A stretch of DNA of 64,000 bases from Caldimonas caldifontis (GTDB lineage: Bacteria > Pseudomonadota > Gammaproteobacteria > Burkholderiales > Burkholderiaceae_C): positions 1 to 64,000 of the forward strand of contig NZ_PSNX01000004.1 in assembly GCF_002930615.1 (NCBI RefSeq), given 5' to 3'. The translations under genes were made by a program, and so were the position numbers. Below the pieces are notes generated by a model that was not told the origin of the DNA, did no database searches, and saw only the letters and a program-made list of their open reading frames with translations. Positions 17,489 through 26,418 of this stretch are shown in pieces. Numbering within the stretch: position 1 is the stretch's first letter; each line of letters opens with the position of its first letter.

Positions 17489-17968
17489 ATGCCAGACATC
17501 ATGAGCACTACAAGGCGTTCACAAGGTATACCGGCCAGGCCGATCAAGGGTTTCACACTGATGGAGCTCATGATCGTCGTGGCCATCATCGGCATCCTTT
17601 CGGCGATCGCTTACCCGAGTTATACAGAGTACGTCCGACGAGGCCAAAGGGCCGAAGCGCGCACCGCATTGCTGGAGGCGGCTCAGTTCATGCAGCGTTT
17701 CTATGCCGCCAACGATCGTTACGATCAAACGAGGGCGGGTGCTGCAGTGGCGTTACCTGAGTATCTGCGCCAGTCCCCACCCCCGGGTGGAGGGAGCGCC
17801 CGATACACCATACAACTAGCGGACGGTGTCTCGGCAACCGCCTATACCCTACAAGCAATACCGACTGGATCAATGGTGGGGGATCGTTGCGGGACATTCA
17901 CGGTCAACAGCGCTGGGCAAAGGAATGTCACGGGTGGGACCGCCACCATGGCAGAGTGCTGGCGCTGA
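17489..17968 (+). CDS. pilE: Type IV minor pilin PilE
   Basis: A 159-residue prepilin. The leader ends in KG before [33 protein letters not shown], the canonical class IVa pilin helix with Glu5. Two C-terminal cysteines (RCGTF and AECWR) are placed like the pilin disulfide. ATG at 17489 or 17501 could both serve; neither has a clear Shine-Dalgarno. It closes the minor pilin operon, 12 bases after pilY1. The position and short size indicate a PilE-type minor pilin rather than the major PilA subunit. Confidence 0.88.
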   Translation: MPDIMSTTRRSQGIPARPIKGFTLMELMIVVAIIGILSAIAYPSYTEYVRRGQRAEARTALLEAAQFMQRFYAANDRYDQTRAGAAVALPEYLRQSPPPGGGSARYTIQLADGVSATAYTLQAIPTGSMVGDRCGTFTVNSAGQRNVTGGTATMAECWR

Positions 17969-17985
17969 AGCTCTCACATGAATGT

Positions 17986-18030
17986 CCTCTCACGGAAAAC
18001 GGGCCCCCGCGGCCCGTTTTCCGTGAGAGG
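17986..18030. terminator. Perfect bidirectional terminator between pilE and nrdR
   Basis: A perfect 20-base inverted repeat, arms 17986-18005 and 18011-18030, with a 5-base loop (CCCGC). The core is AAAACGGGCC/GGCCCGTTTT, so each strand has an A-run before and a T-run after a GC-rich stem. It lies 17 bases after the pilE stop and 7 bases from the nrdR stop on the other strand, as expected for a shared two-way intrinsic terminator. Confidence 0.9.
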
Positions 18031-18037
18031 CGTGCGA

Positions 18038-18481
18038 TCAGATTTCTTTGATCAACCGGCTGAACTCGTCCACATCCTCGAAACTGCGATACACCGAAGC
18101 AAAACGGACATAAGCCACCTTGTCTAGCTTCTTTAGTTCGCGCATGACGAACTCACCGAGCTTGGCACTGGCCACTTCACGCAGGCCGGAGGAGCGCAGC
18201 CTTTGTTCGATCCGCTGCAGCGAGGCATCGATCTGTTCCAGGCTCACCGGCCGCTTGCGCAGGGCCAGCATCATCGAGGCACGCAGCTTGACGGGGTCGA
18301 ACTCGGCGCGGCTACCGTCCTTCTTGACCACCGCCGGCATGGTGACTTCCGCACGCTCATAGGTGGTGAAGCGGGTGTCGCAGTGCGTGCACCGCCGCCT
18401 GCGCCGGATCACGTCGCCTTCGTCGGAGGCCCGCGTCTCGACGACCTGGGTTTCCTCGTGGCCGCAGAAGGGGCAGCGCAT
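18038..18481 (-). CDS. nrdR: Transcriptional repressor NrdR
   Basis: NrdR (147 residues) represses ribonucleotide reductase genes and senses ATP/dATP. The N-terminal zinc ribbon has MRCPFCG and CTHCDTRF (four cysteines), followed by the ATP-cone domain starting [29 protein letters not shown]. The length and order are standard. It lies 17 bases downstream of glyA on the same strand, the glyA-nrdR order usual in Burkholderiales. Confidence 0.96.
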   Translation of the reverse strand: MRCPFCGHEETQVVETRASDEGDVIRRRRRCTHCDTRFTTYERAEVTMPAVVKKDGSRAEFDPVKLRASMMLALRKRPVSLEQIDASLQRIEQRLRSSGLREVASAKLGEFVMRELKKLDKVAYVRFASVYRSFEDVDEFSRLIKEI

Positions 18482-18498
18482 GGCAGGCGGGGGCGGGT

Positions 18499-19746
18499 TC
18501 AGCGGTAGACCGGGAAGCGGCGGGTCAGCTCGTGGACCTTGGCGCGCACCGCGGTGATGTTGGCTTCGTCCTGGGGTTTGTCCAGCACGTCGGCGATCAG
18601 GTGGGCGGTGGCCACGGCCTCGGTTTCGGTGAAGCCGCGGGTGGTCATGGCCGGCGAGCCCAGGCGGATGCCGCTGGTGATCATGGGCTTTTGCGGGTCG
18701 TTGGGAATGCCGTTCTTGTTGCAGGTGATGTGGGCCTGGCCCAGCAGCGCCTCGGCTTCCTTGCCGGTCAGGCCCTTGGGGCGCAGGTCGACCAGCATCA
18801 CATGGCTTTCGGTGCGGCCGCTGACGATGCGCAGGCCGCGGGCCATCAGGGTCTCGGCCAGGGCCTGGGCGTTCTTGACCACCTGTTGCTGGTAGGCCTT
18901 GAACTCGGGCGAGAGCGCTTCCTTGAAGGCCACGGCCTTGGCGGCGATGACGTGCATCAGCGGGCCACCCTGGATGCCGGGGAAGATGGCGCTGTTGATG
19001 GCCTTGGCGACGTGGTCCTTCATCAGGATGATGCCGCCGCGCGGGCCGCGCAGGCTCTTGTGGGTGGTGGAGGTCACCACGTCGGCAAAGGGCACCGGAT
19101 TGGGGTAGACGCCGCCGGCGATCAGGCCGGCGTAGTGGGCCATGTCCACCATGAAATAGGCGCCGATGGCCTTGGCCACCTTGGCAAAGCGCTCGAAGTC
19201 GATGCGCAGGCTATAGGCCGAGGCGCCGGCGATGATGAGCTTGGGCTTGTGTTCGTGAGCCAGGCGCTCCATCGCCTCGTAATCGATCTCTTCTTTCTCG
19301 TTCAGGCCGTAACTGACGACTTTGAACCACTTTCCGCTCATGTTCAGCGGCATGCCGTGCGTCAGGTGACCGCCTTCGGCCAGGCTCATGCCCATGATGG
19401 TGTCGCCGGGCTGGAGCAGACCGAAGAACACCCCCTGGTTGGCCTGGGAACCGGAGTTGGGCTGCACGTTGGCATGTTCGGCGCCGAAGAGCGCTTTCAG
19501 GCGGTCGATGGCGAGCTGCTCGACGATGTCGACGTATTCGCAGCCACCGTAGTAACGCTTGCCGGGGTAGCCTTCGGCGTACTTGTTGGTGAGCTGGCTG
19601 CCCTGTGCGGCCATCACGGCCGGAGAGGCGTAGTTTTCCGAGGCGATGAGCTCGATGTGCTCTTCCTGGCGCAGGTTTTCCTGCTGGATGGCCGCCCACA
19701 GGTCGGGGTCGACGTTGGCGATGGTGGAAACGGTGCGATCGAACAT
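18499..19746 (-). CDS. glyA: Serine hydroxymethyltransferase
   Basis: GlyA (415 residues) interconverts serine and glycine while charging tetrahydrofolate with a one-carbon unit. The PLP lysine is Lys230 in the motif [13 protein letters not shown]; other hallmarks are [25 protein letters not shown] and [12 protein letters not shown]. The ATG at 19746 gives the family N-terminus; the open frame extends another 50 codons upstream without family similarity. No riboswitch was recognised in the roughly 220-base leader. Confidence 0.97.
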   Translation of the reverse strand: MFDRTVSTIANVDPDLWAAIQQENLRQEEHIELIASENYASPAVMAAQGSQLTNKYAEGYPGKRYYGGCEYVDIVEQLAIDRLKALFGAEHANVQPNSGSQANQGVFFGLLQPGDTIMGMSLAEGGHLTHGMPLNMSGKWFKVVSYGLNEKEEIDYEAMERLAHEHKPKLIIAGASAYSLRIDFERFAKVAKAIGAYFMVDMAHYAGLIAGGVYPNPVPFADVVTSTTHKSLRGPRGGIILMKDHVAKAINSAIFPGIQGGPLMHVIAAKAVAFKEALSPEFKAYQQQVVKNAQALAETLMARGLRIVSGRTESHVMLVDLRPKGLTGKEAEALLGQAHITCNKNGIPNDPQKPMITSGIRLGSPAMTTRGFTETEAVATAHLIADVLDKPQDEANITAVRAKVHELTRRFPVYR

Positions 19747-19966
19747 GGCAGTCCTCTTCAGCTGAATGAAGTCCCTCGAAGCACAGGCATCGGGTGTGGC
19801 AGCACGCCCGCGGCGGTGCGCGTGATCGGAGGGCTGCCCAGGCGAACGGCGGGTCGGCTCACCAGGAGCCGGCTGCACTTCCCGGTGGTTCACCACCTCG
19901 GGCGCGCACCCCGATGTGGGGCGGGCCTTATCGCCAGTTGTGCAACGCCATCAGTGTAATGGAGAA

Positions 19967-19998
19967 ACGCCCCGGGCCAAGTGGTCGGCGCGGGGCGT
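19967..19998 (-). terminator. Hairpin after the transglycosylase gene
   Basis: ACGCCCCG (19967-19974) pairs with CGGGGCGT (19991-19998). On the minus strand the stem is followed by TTTCTCC. It lies about 20 bases after the end of the lytic transglycosylase gene and upstream of glyA, so it is a likely intrinsic terminator with a weak T-tract. Confidence 0.5.
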
Positions 19999-20019
19999 GT
20001 GAGCTGTCGCGCGTGGGGC

Positions 20020-20928
20020 TCAGGAAGCCTGGGCGACCCGGGTGCGGGACTCGACTTCGTTCGCTGCGTTGGTTTCCGCAGCCGAGGCGGCCGCTTCGGG
20101 GGCGCTGGGGGCGCTGGGGGCGCTGGTGCGGACCAGTTGAGGAATGGTGACCGGCACGAAACGGCCCTGGGCGACGTTGCGCAGGTGGTTCTGTTCGGAC
20201 AGGACCTTGGCCGCGTAACCGCCGTCATCCGGCAGGTTGGCTGCGCCCACGTACCACTTCAGGCCCGCTTCCAGGCTGCCTGCGCGATTGATGTACTCCC
20301 GCAGAATCTGGGCGCCCACGCGCAGGTTGCTCACGGGGTCGAAAGCCGCGTGGGTGCCGCCGAAGGCTTCATATTTGTCGTCATGGACGCGCGTCATCAC
20401 CTGCATCAACCCTTGTGCGCCGACGGGGCTCTGAGCAAATGGGTTGAAGCTGGACTCGATGGCCATGACAGCCAGGATCAGCGTCGGGTCCAGGCGAGTG
20501 CGCTCGCCCACTTCCCAGGCTTCCTTGACGAGGCGGGCCACGGGCTCGGGCGCCACCCGGTAGCGGCGCGAGATCCACTGGGCGACGGCTGCTTGCTCCT
20601 TGTCAAGGTCGCCGGGATCGGCGGCTGTGGCTCGCAGGATGGCCTTCGGCTCCGCCAAGGCGGCCATCAGGCTCTCATCTTCGCTCAGCCGGGCTTCCTG
20701 ACGCTCGAGCAGCCAGCCCAGGGTGCGCACCTCGAGCTGGTGGCGGACTTCCGGGCGGCCCAAACCGAACAGGGCGGCGCCCACGACGAGCAGGCCCAGC
20801 AGGGCCAGGCCGTTGTGGCTCACGTCCAGCATGCCTTGGCCGACGTCGCGTGCGAAGACGGACGCCGAGCGGCCGATGGACTGCAGCGTGTGCGACGCCG
20901 AGCGTCGCAGGTTCTGGATCGCTGTCAT
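20020..20928 (-). CDS. Membrane-anchored lytic transglycosylase (SLT domain)
   Basis: A 302-residue protein with an N-terminal signal-anchor (LALLGLLVVGAALFGLG, about residues 36-52) and an SLT/lysozyme-like domain (about 140-250). Key motifs are AVMAIESSFNPFAQSP with the catalytic glutamate, GAQGLMQVM and the C-terminal WYVGAAN. It should cleave peptidoglycan in the periplasm to 1,6-anhydromuropeptides. AAGGAG lies upstream of the ATG at 20928, which is preferred to the open frame reaching 21060. A Ser-Ala-Pro microrepeat (coded by a GCGCTGGGG repeat near 20101-20125) lies near the C-terminus and may vary in length between strains. Confidence 0.88.
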   Translation of the reverse strand: MTAIQNLRRSASHTLQSIGRSASVFARDVGQGMLDVSHNGLALLGLLVVGAALFGLGRPEVRHQLEVRTLGWLLERQEARLSEDESLMAALAEPKAILRATAADPGDLDKEQAAVAQWISRRYRVAPEPVARLVKEAWEVGERTRLDPTLILAVMAIESSFNPFAQSPVGAQGLMQVMTRVHDDKYEAFGGTHAAFDPVSNLRVGAQILREYINRAGSLEAGLKWYVGAANLPDDGGYAAKVLSEQNHLRNVAQGRFVPVTIPQLVRTSAPSAPSAPEAAASAAETNAANEVESRTRVAQAS

Positions 20929-21181
20929 GTCACTCCTTTCCGTCCGCGGGGATCCGTGGCTGGTGTGTGAACCCGGCCTGGCCCGCGGAGATAATGCCCC
21001 GCCACCTCGGAAAACAGAGCCCATGCAAGAGGCTGGGCCCAGGTGGGCGGTTGATGGCATTGGCAGCGTTGCACCGGATGGCGGTGCGGGTAATCCCTGA
21101 ATTTCAAGAGACGGCCGGATTCTAGGAAGGCTCGAAATAACCAGTCAAGCCAAAGAAATCTATGTCTAATAACTGATAGGT
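20929..21181. other. Intergenic region between transglycosylase and ubiD
   Basis: A 253-base divergent gap. The half near ubiD (about 21105-21181) is A+T-rich and ends in ATCTATGTCTAATAACTGAT just before the ubiD ATG, the likely promoter region for ubiD. No good -35/-10 pair, open frame with coding character or known RNA was recognised. Confidence 0.5.
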
Positions 21182-22735
21182 ATGAAATACCGAGATCTGC
21201 GTGACTTCCTGAGCGGCCTCGAGGGTCAGGGCGAGCTCCTGCGCGTCAGGGAGCCAGTGTCCACTCACCTGGAGATGACGGCGCTGTGCGATCGGGTCCT
21301 CAAAGCCGCAGGGCCGGCCCTGTGGTTCGAGCAGCCGGTGGGGCACCACATGCCGGTGCTGGGCAATCTGTTCGGCACCCCCAAGCGGGTGGCCCTTGGA
21401 ATGGGGGTGTCCGACGTGATGGCGCTTCGTGACATCGGTCACGTCCTGGCGAGCCTGAAGGAGCCGGAACCGCCCAAGGGGCTGAAGGATGCCGGCCGCC
21501 TGGTGCAGATGGCCAAGGCACTGTGGGACATGAAGCCGGCCACGGTGCGCCGTGCGGCCTGCCAGGCCGTGGTGTGGGAAGGGGCCGAGATCGACCTCGC
21601 ACGCCTGCCCATCCAGCATTGCTGGCCGGGCGATGTGGCGCCGCTCATCACCTGGGGCCTGGTGGTGACGCGTGGGCCGCAGTCGGTGCCCCAGCCGCGG
21701 GCGCGGCAGAACCTGGGCATCTATCGCCAGCAGGTGATCGGGCCCAGGCAGGTGATCATGCGCTGGCTGGCCCACCGGGGCGGGGCGCTGGACTTCCGTG
21801 AGTTTGCGCTTGCCAACCCGGGCCAGCCCTTTCCGATCGCGGTGGCCCTGGGGGCTGACCCGGCGACCATCCTGGGGGCGGTGACACCCGTGCCCGACAC
21901 CCTCTCGGAATACCAGTTTGCCGGCCTGCTGCGTGGGTCGCGCACCGAGGTGGTGGACACGGCCGTGGGCGAGGGCGAGACCCGGCTGCAGGTGCCGGCC
22001 AGCGCCGAGATCGTGCTGGAAGGCCACATCCCGGTGGCACCGCCGGGGTACACAGGCACCTCGGCGCACGGCATCCCGCTGAAAGAGAAGGGCGGCTACC
22101 TGCATGCGCTGGAAGGTCCCTATGGCGACCACACGGGCTACTACAACGAGCAGGACTGGTTCCCGGTGTTCGAGCTCTCGCGCATCACCATGCGCGAATC
22201 GCCGATCTATCACTCCACCTACACGGGCAAGCCACCCGACGAGCCGGCCGTGCTGGGCGTGGCGCTCAACGAGGTGTTCGTGCCCATCCTGCGCAAGCAG
22301 TTTCCGGAGATCGTCGACTTCTACCTGCCTCCCGAGGGCTGCAGCTACCGGATGGCGATCATCAGCATCCGCAAGGCCTACCCCGGCCATGCAAAGCGCC
22401 TGATGTTCGGGCTCTGGAGCTTCCTGCGTCAGTTCATGTACACCAAGTTCATCGTGGTGACCGACGAGGACGTGGACATCCGTTCGTGGACGGACGTGAT
22501 CTGGGCCATCACCACCCGGGCCGACCCAGGGCGCGATACCACGCTGGTGGAACACACCCCCATCGACTATCTGGATTTCGCCTCGCCGGTGTCGGGACTG
22601 GGCGGCAAGATGGGCCTTGACGCCACGAACAAGTGGCCGGGCGAAACCGACCGCGAATGGGGGCGGCTGATCACGATGGACCCGGCGGTGCAGGCCCGCA
22701 TGGGGGCGCTGTACGAGCGCCTGTTTGCGCGCTAG
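21182..22735 (+). CDS. ubiD: 3-octaprenyl-4-hydroxybenzoate decarboxylase UbiD
   Basis: UbiD (517 residues) decarboxylates polyprenyl-4-hydroxybenzoate in ubiquinone synthesis using prenylated FMN supplied by UbiX. The start [10 protein letters not shown] and the segments [48 protein letters not shown] and TRADPGRDT are typical of the family, including the residues around the cofactor and metal. The length is close to E. coli UbiD (497). It is monocistronic on the plus strand, followed by a candidate structured RNA and terminator. Confidence 0.95.
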   Translation: MKYRDLRDFLSGLEGQGELLRVREPVSTHLEMTALCDRVLKAAGPALWFEQPVGHHMPVLGNLFGTPKRVALGMGVSDVMALRDIGHVLASLKEPEPPKGLKDAGRLVQMAKALWDMKPATVRRAACQAVVWEGAEIDLARLPIQHCWPGDVAPLITWGLVVTRGPQSVPQPRARQNLGIYRQQVIGPRQVIMRWLAHRGGALDFREFALANPGQPFPIAVALGADPATILGAVTPVPDTLSEYQFAGLLRGSRTEVVDTAVGEGETRLQVPASAEIVLEGHIPVAPPGYTGTSAHGIPLKEKGGYLHALEGPYGDHTGYYNEQDWFPVFELSRITMRESPIYHSTYTGKPPDEPAVLGVALNEVFVPILRKQFPEIVDFYLPPEGCSYRMAIISIRKAYPGHAKRLMFGLWSFLRQFMYTKFIVVTDEDVDIRSWTDVIWAITTRADPGRDTTLVEHTPIDYLDFASPVSGLGGKMGLDATNKWPGETDREWGRLITMDPAVQARMGALYERLFAR

Positions 22736-22827
22736 GGGTTGTCTGCGCGGCGCGCCATGAGGCTGCCAATGAGGCCGCCAATGAAGCGGCCGGGGTTCAT
22801 TGGAAATGAGAACTGGCGAAGCCCCCG

Positions 22828-22945
22828 CGCGTTCGGTATCTTGGGAGGGCCTGCAAGGACGCAGGTGTTTCCAATGCGCAGTCTCTGCGCGAAGGAGCCC
22901 CGGACTTCTTCCCTCCGGAGCCCCGAAACGTGGCGTCAGCCACCG
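22828..22945 (+). ncRNA. Candidate structured RNA downstream of ubiD
   Basis: The non-coding stretch between ubiD and the convergent YdcF gene folds by eye into nested stems. Stem A pairs 22828-22836 with 22923-22932 (one bulged A). Stem B pairs GGAGGG 22844-22849 with CCCTCC 22911-22916. Inside B are three hairpins: CCTGC/GCAGG (22850-22865), GCGCAG/CTGCGC with loop TCT (22876-22890) and GAAG/CTTC (22891-22908). A further hairpin GTGGC-GTCA-GCCAC (22930-22943) leads into an intrinsic terminator. It does not look like 6S, SRP, tmRNA, RNase P or a riboswitch I know. It could be an sRNA or a structured ubiD 3' end. Confidence 0.4.
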
Positions 22946-22977
22946 CCCCTCCGGCCAGTCGGCGCGGAGGGGTTTCT
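22946..22977 (+). terminator. Intrinsic terminator after ubiD / candidate RNA
   Basis: CCCCTCCG (22946-22953) pairs with CGGAGGGG (22965-22972), with an inner GCC/GGC extension around AGTC, followed by TTTCT on the plus strand. It ends about 15 bases before the stop of the convergent YdcF-type gene. Confidence 0.75.
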
Positions 22978-22992
22978 ATTGGTGGCGTGCGC

Positions 22993-23805
22993 TCATTGGC
23001 CTGCGAGCCGACCCAGCCATTCGCGCCAGGCGAGTCGGTTCTCGATGAGGCCCTCGACGCTGGGCAGCCAGGCCTCCAGGGCAGAGCGGCTCGGGTTGAG
23101 CAGGCCCATCGGGGCCGGCTGCACCTGAATCCCCGTCCCGGCAAGCGCATCGGTGAATGCCCGCTGGGCGCGCGGCATGTGCCACACATGGGTGACGAGC
23201 ACGATCTTGCGGATACCCGCCTGACGGAGCAGGGCGATCGTGCGCCCGGCGTTCTCGCGCGTGTCTCGCGCGCTGTCCTCGACCCATCTCAGCTTGGCGC
23301 CGTATTCTTCCTGCGCGATCCGCTCGGCCACCCGAGCCTCCGGTGTGGCGCTGGAGGGCAGGCCCCAGGGGATGCCGCCGCTGTAGGCCAGGGGCAGGCC
23401 GGTGGTGCGCGACAGCCAGATGCCGTAGCGCAGGCGCTGCAGCCCGGCAGGGGAGAGGTCGGACAGACGATAGTCGGGTGATCGCGGAATCAGGCCGCCC
23501 CCCAGCACGACGATGGCGACCTTGGGGTCGCCTTTCGCCTGGTCCTTGCCTTGTTCTCTCAAGGCTTCCAGGTCGAGGGGGCCCAGGGCCGGAGGGGCCT
23601 TGAGCACAAAGGACTGGGCCACCCAGGCGAATCCGGTGGTGGACCCCAGCCACAGGCCCACGCAGGCGACGAAGACGATCACCAGACCCAGGCCGCGCCG
23701 GGGGCGCAGCTGGCGCAGCCCGATCAGCAGCAGGACGATGAACACGCCGGGTGGCAGGACGACGGCAAGCAGATAAGGCAGGTAGGGTGCGAAGCTGTCG
23801 GACAT
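22993..23805 (-). CDS. YdcF/ElyC-family (DUF218) membrane protein
   Basis: A 270-residue protein with two N-terminal membrane segments (about residues 8-30 and 40-62) and a C-terminal DUF218 domain (about 95-255). The domain shows the family motifs AIVVLGGGL, PLAYSGGIPWG, EDSARDTRENA and VLVTHVWHMPRAQRAF. Relatives include E. coli ElyC/YdcF/SanA, envelope proteins linked to lipid carrier use and cell-wall integrity; the exact function here is unknown. It is convergent with ubiD and divergent from msrA. Confidence 0.83.
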   Translation of the reverse strand: MSDSFAPYLPYLLAVVLPPGVFIVLLLIGLRQLRPRRGLGLVIVFVACVGLWLGSTTGFAWVAQSFVLKAPPALGPLDLEALREQGKDQAKGDPKVAIVVLGGGLIPRSPDYRLSDLSPAGLQRLRYGIWLSRTTGLPLAYSGGIPWGLPSSATPEARVAERIAQEEYGAKLRWVEDSARDTRENAGRTIALLRQAGIRKIVLVTHVWHMPRAQRAFTDALAGTGIQVQPAPMGLLNPSRSALEAWLPSVEGLIENRLAWREWLGRLAGQ

Positions 23806-23961
23806 GGGCCAGGATCCGGTCGGTGGAACGCCAGGATTGTGCAGGAAAGCCCCCGAAGTTCAGACAAGGTATCGACCGGCGGCACGAGGGGCTTCGGTAA
23901 GCTATGGCGCTTTGTTCCGCAGGGACCACGGAGCCGGTGCACGACCGGCGGGAGCCTGGCA

Positions 23962-24504
23962 ATGTCCGAAGTGCAAGAGATCACCCTGGCCGGAGGCTGC
24001 TTCTGGTGCCTGGAGGCCGTCTATGACCGTGTCGAAGGCGTGCTCGACGTGGAGTCGGGTTATTCGAACGGCAGCTGGCACAGCCCCAGCTACGAGCAGG
24101 TGTGCTCCGGCGACACCGGCCATGCCGAGGTGGTGCGCGTGCGCTTCGACCCGGCGCGCATCAGCCTGCGCGAGATCCTCGAAATTTTCTTCGTGATCCA
24201 CGATCCCACCACGCTGAACCGGCAGGGCCATGACGTGGGCACGCAGTATCGGTCGGGCATCTATGTGCACGACGCCGACCAGGAGCGTGTGGCGCGCGCG
24301 ATGATCGCTGAGCTGACATCGGCCGGTGTGTGGAAGGACCCGATCGTCACCGAGGTGGCCCCGGTGAACAACTACTGGCCGGCCGAGCCCTATCATCAGG
24401 ACTACTTCCTGAACCACCCGAACCAGGGCTATTGCGCTCACGTCGTGGCGCCCAAGGTCGAGAAGTTCCGCCAGACCTTTGCGGACAAGGTGCGCCGCGG
24501 ATGA
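23962..24504 (+). CDS. msrA: Peptide methionine-S-sulfoxide reductase MsrA
   Basis: MsrA (180 residues) reduces methionine S-sulfoxide in proteins. The catalytic motif GGCFWC is at residues 11-16 with nucleophile Cys13; GYSNG, HAEVVRVRFDP and QYRSGIY also fit. ATG at 23962 gives the family N-terminus within a longer open frame. The stop overlaps the start of the following ABC ATPase gene (ATGA), so msrA appears to head a cotranscribed group. The protein has no signal peptide and should be cytoplasmic. Confidence 0.95.
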   Translation: MSEVQEITLAGGCFWCLEAVYDRVEGVLDVESGYSNGSWHSPSYEQVCSGDTGHAEVVRVRFDPARISLREILEIFFVIHDPTTLNRQGHDVGTQYRSGIYVHDADQERVARAMIAELTSAGVWKDPIVTEVAPVNNYWPAEPYHQDYFLNHPNQGYCAHVVAPKVEKFRQTFADKVRRG

Positions 24505-25142
24505 TTGTCTGGGAGGGCTTGGCCTATCGCTACGCGCGCGGCCCACTGCTGCGCTTTCCTGACCTGCAACTCCCCGACGGCGGCTTGCTGTTGTTGCGAG
24601 GGGCGTCGGGCTCGGGCAAGTCGACGCTGCTGGCGCTGCTGGCTGCCCTCCTGACGCCCGCCGAGGGGCGGCTCGACGTGGACGGTGTGGCGGTGCATTC
24701 GCTCGGCCCCCGGGAGCGCGATGCCTGGCGGGCCCGGCACGTGGGGGTGCTGCCCCAGCGCCTGCATCTGAGTGACAGCCTGAGCGTGCTCGACAACCTG
24801 GCCTTGGTGGGGTGGGCTGCCGCTGAGCGCTCCATGGACCGTGAGGCCCTCCTGGCCGCGTTGGACCAGCTGGGAGTGGCCGAAGTGGCCGGGCGGCGGC
24901 CGCATGAGCTGAGCGGGGGGCAGGCCCAGCGGGTGGCGTTGGCAAGAGCCCTGCTGCGCGGTCCGCGGCTGGTGATCGCCGATGAACCCACCGCCAGCCT
25001 GGACGACGATGCGGCTCAGACCGTGCTGAGCCTCTTGCAAGGCATGACGCAGGCGCGGGGCGCCACGCTGGTGGTGGCCACGCACGACCGTCGGGTGATG
25101 GACACGCTGGCGGCCGCATCGCCGGTGGAGCTGTGCCTGTGA
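24501..25142 (+). CDS. ABC transporter ATP-binding protein (LolD/MacB-like)
   Basis: A 213-residue ATPase with Walker A GASGSGKST (about residues 34-42), Q-loop VLPQRLHLSDSLSV, signature LSGGQAQRVALARAL and Walker B LVIADEPTASLDDDAA. It resembles LolD/MacB-type ATPases that partner FtsX-like permeases. The ATG overlaps the msrA stop. Its own stop overlaps the GTG of the permease gene. With the permease it forms an ABC system like those found beside DUF3299 proteins in zinc-responsive loci of Pseudomonas and Vibrio; the substrate is not known. Confidence 0.88.
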   Translation: MIVWEGLAYRYARGPLLRFPDLQLPDGGLLLLRGASGSGKSTLLALLAALLTPAEGRLDVDGVAVHSLGPRERDAWRARHVGVLPQRLHLSDSLSVLDNLALVGWAAAERSMDREALLAALDQLGVAEVAGRRPHELSGGQAQRVALARALLRGPRLVIADEPTASLDDDAAQTVLSLLQGMTQARGATLVVATHDRRVMDTLAAASPVELCL

Positions 25143-26344
25143 ACCTTGCCGGCCTGTCGTGGACCTATCTCTGGGCACGTCCGCTCGTGACCGTGCTCAA
25201 CCTGCTGCTGCTGGCCCTGGGCCTGGCGGCGGTGAGTGTGGTGCTGCTGGTGAGCCAGCAGCTGGAAGACGCGCTCAAGCGCGATCTTGCGGGGATCGAC
25301 CTGGTGGTGGGCGCCAAGGGCAGCCCGATGCAGATCATTCTCTCGGGTGTCTTCCACCTGGATGTGCCCACGGGCAACATTCCAGCCGAGTCGATCGAGC
25401 GCTGGCGCGCCCATCCGCTGGTCGCCTCGGTGATCCCGATTTCGCTGGGCGACAGCTACCGCGGGCACCGCATCGTGGGCACCGAGCCGGCCTATCTGGA
25501 CGATCGTGGTGCGCGGCTTGCACAAGGGCGGCCATGGGCGGCGCCGCTGGAGGCAGTGGTCGGTGCCGAGGCTGCTCGACGCACCGGTCTGGCCGTGGGC
25601 GAACGCTTCGTGGGTGTCCACGGGCTGGGCGGCGACGGCGAGCCGCACGGTGAGTCGCCGTACACCGTCGTGGGGGTACTGGCGCCCACGGGCAGCGTGA
25701 TCGACCGGCTCATCCTCACTGCCACCGAATCCGTCTGGGAGGTGCATGAGGCCGCCACCGCGATGGACGACGACGATCGTCGCTACCTGGAAGCCGAGCG
25801 CGAGGTGACGCTCTTGCTCTTGCGCTATCGCAGCCCACTGGCAGCCGTGAGCCTGCCCCGGCTCATCAATGCCGAGGCGGGGCTGCAATCAGCCTCTCCG
25901 GCCCTGGAGACGGCACGCCTGCTGCGCATGGTGGGCGTGGGCACCGAAGTGCTGCGTGGCTTCGGGGCGGTGTTGCTGGCGGTGGCCGGGCTGTCGGTCT
26001 TCATCGGCCTGTACCACGCCGTTCGTGAGCGCGCGGGCGATCTGGCCATGCTGCGGATGCTGGGAGCACCCCCTTCCCGTGTGGCAGCCGTCGTGGTGGC
26101 CGAGGCTTTGTGGCTTGCGGCCGGCGGGCTGGCCATCGGGCTCGGTCTTGGCCACGGCTTGACAGCTTTGCTAGGGTGGTGGCTGGAAGCTCGGCAATCT
26201 GTCGCGCTGACCGGCTGGGCCTGGGCCAGCGGGCAGTGGGCGGTGGTCGTGGCCACGGTAGCGCTGGCCGGGGTCAGCGCGGCGTTGCCGGCCTGGCAGG
26301 CCTATCGTCTGGACGTGACCCGCCTGTTGCAGGCACCGCGCTGA
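25139..26344 (+). CDS. ABC transporter permease, FtsX-like
   Basis: A 401-residue MacB/FtsX-type permease: one N-terminal membrane helix (about residues 18-40), a large periplasmic domain (about 45-275) and three C-terminal helices (about 280-390) with the family motif FIGLYHAVRERAGDLAMLRMLGA. The GTG at 25139 overlaps the ATPase stop as GTGA; a second GTG two codons upstream (25133) is also open. The family usually acts as a mechanotransducer or extracts substrates from the periplasmic face rather than importing small molecules. The periplasmic segment GVHGLGGDGEPHGESPY has two histidines. Confidence 0.87.
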   Translation: MNLAGLSWTYLWARPLVTVLNLLLLALGLAAVSVVLLVSQQLEDALKRDLAGIDLVVGAKGSPMQIILSGVFHLDVPTGNIPAESIERWRAHPLVASVIPISLGDSYRGHRIVGTEPAYLDDRGARLAQGRPWAAPLEAVVGAEAARRTGLAVGERFVGVHGLGGDGEPHGESPYTVVGVLAPTGSVIDRLILTATESVWEVHEAATAMDDDDRRYLEAEREVTLLLLRYRSPLAAVSLPRLINAEAGLQSASPALETARLLRMVGVGTEVLRGFGAVLLAVAGLSVFIGLYHAVRERAGDLAMLRMLGAPPSRVAAVVVAEALWLAAGGLAIGLGLGHGLTALLGWWLEARQSVALTGWAWASGQWAVVVATVALAGVSAALPAWQAYRLDVTRLLQAPR

Positions 26345-26418
26345 ACCTTGGAGGCAGTTCTTGCTCCAATCTTGTTTACGCCGTTCGTGAACCATTGAAG
26401 TGAAGGGAGTTGTTCGTC

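Noticed and set aside
19747-19966. Possible glycine or folate riboswitch upstream of glyA
   Set aside because: No tandem-aptamer or THF-type conserved sequence was seen; only a terminator hairpin of the preceding gene.
20101-20125. GCGCTGGGG microrepeat
   Set aside because: Too short and inside the coding region for the transglycosylase C-terminus; noted there as a possible slippage site, not as a separate repeat feature.
22746-22810. Near-repeats CCAATGA in the ubiD 3' region suggestive of a CRISPR or REP element
   Set aside because: Only two or three imperfect copies, without regular spacers; no cas genes.
22739-23128. Small plus-strand open frame after ubiD
   Set aside because: It crosses the stem-loops and terminator and overlaps the YdcF gene; low-complexity R/P-rich product without a start signal. 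Structured RNA is the better reading.
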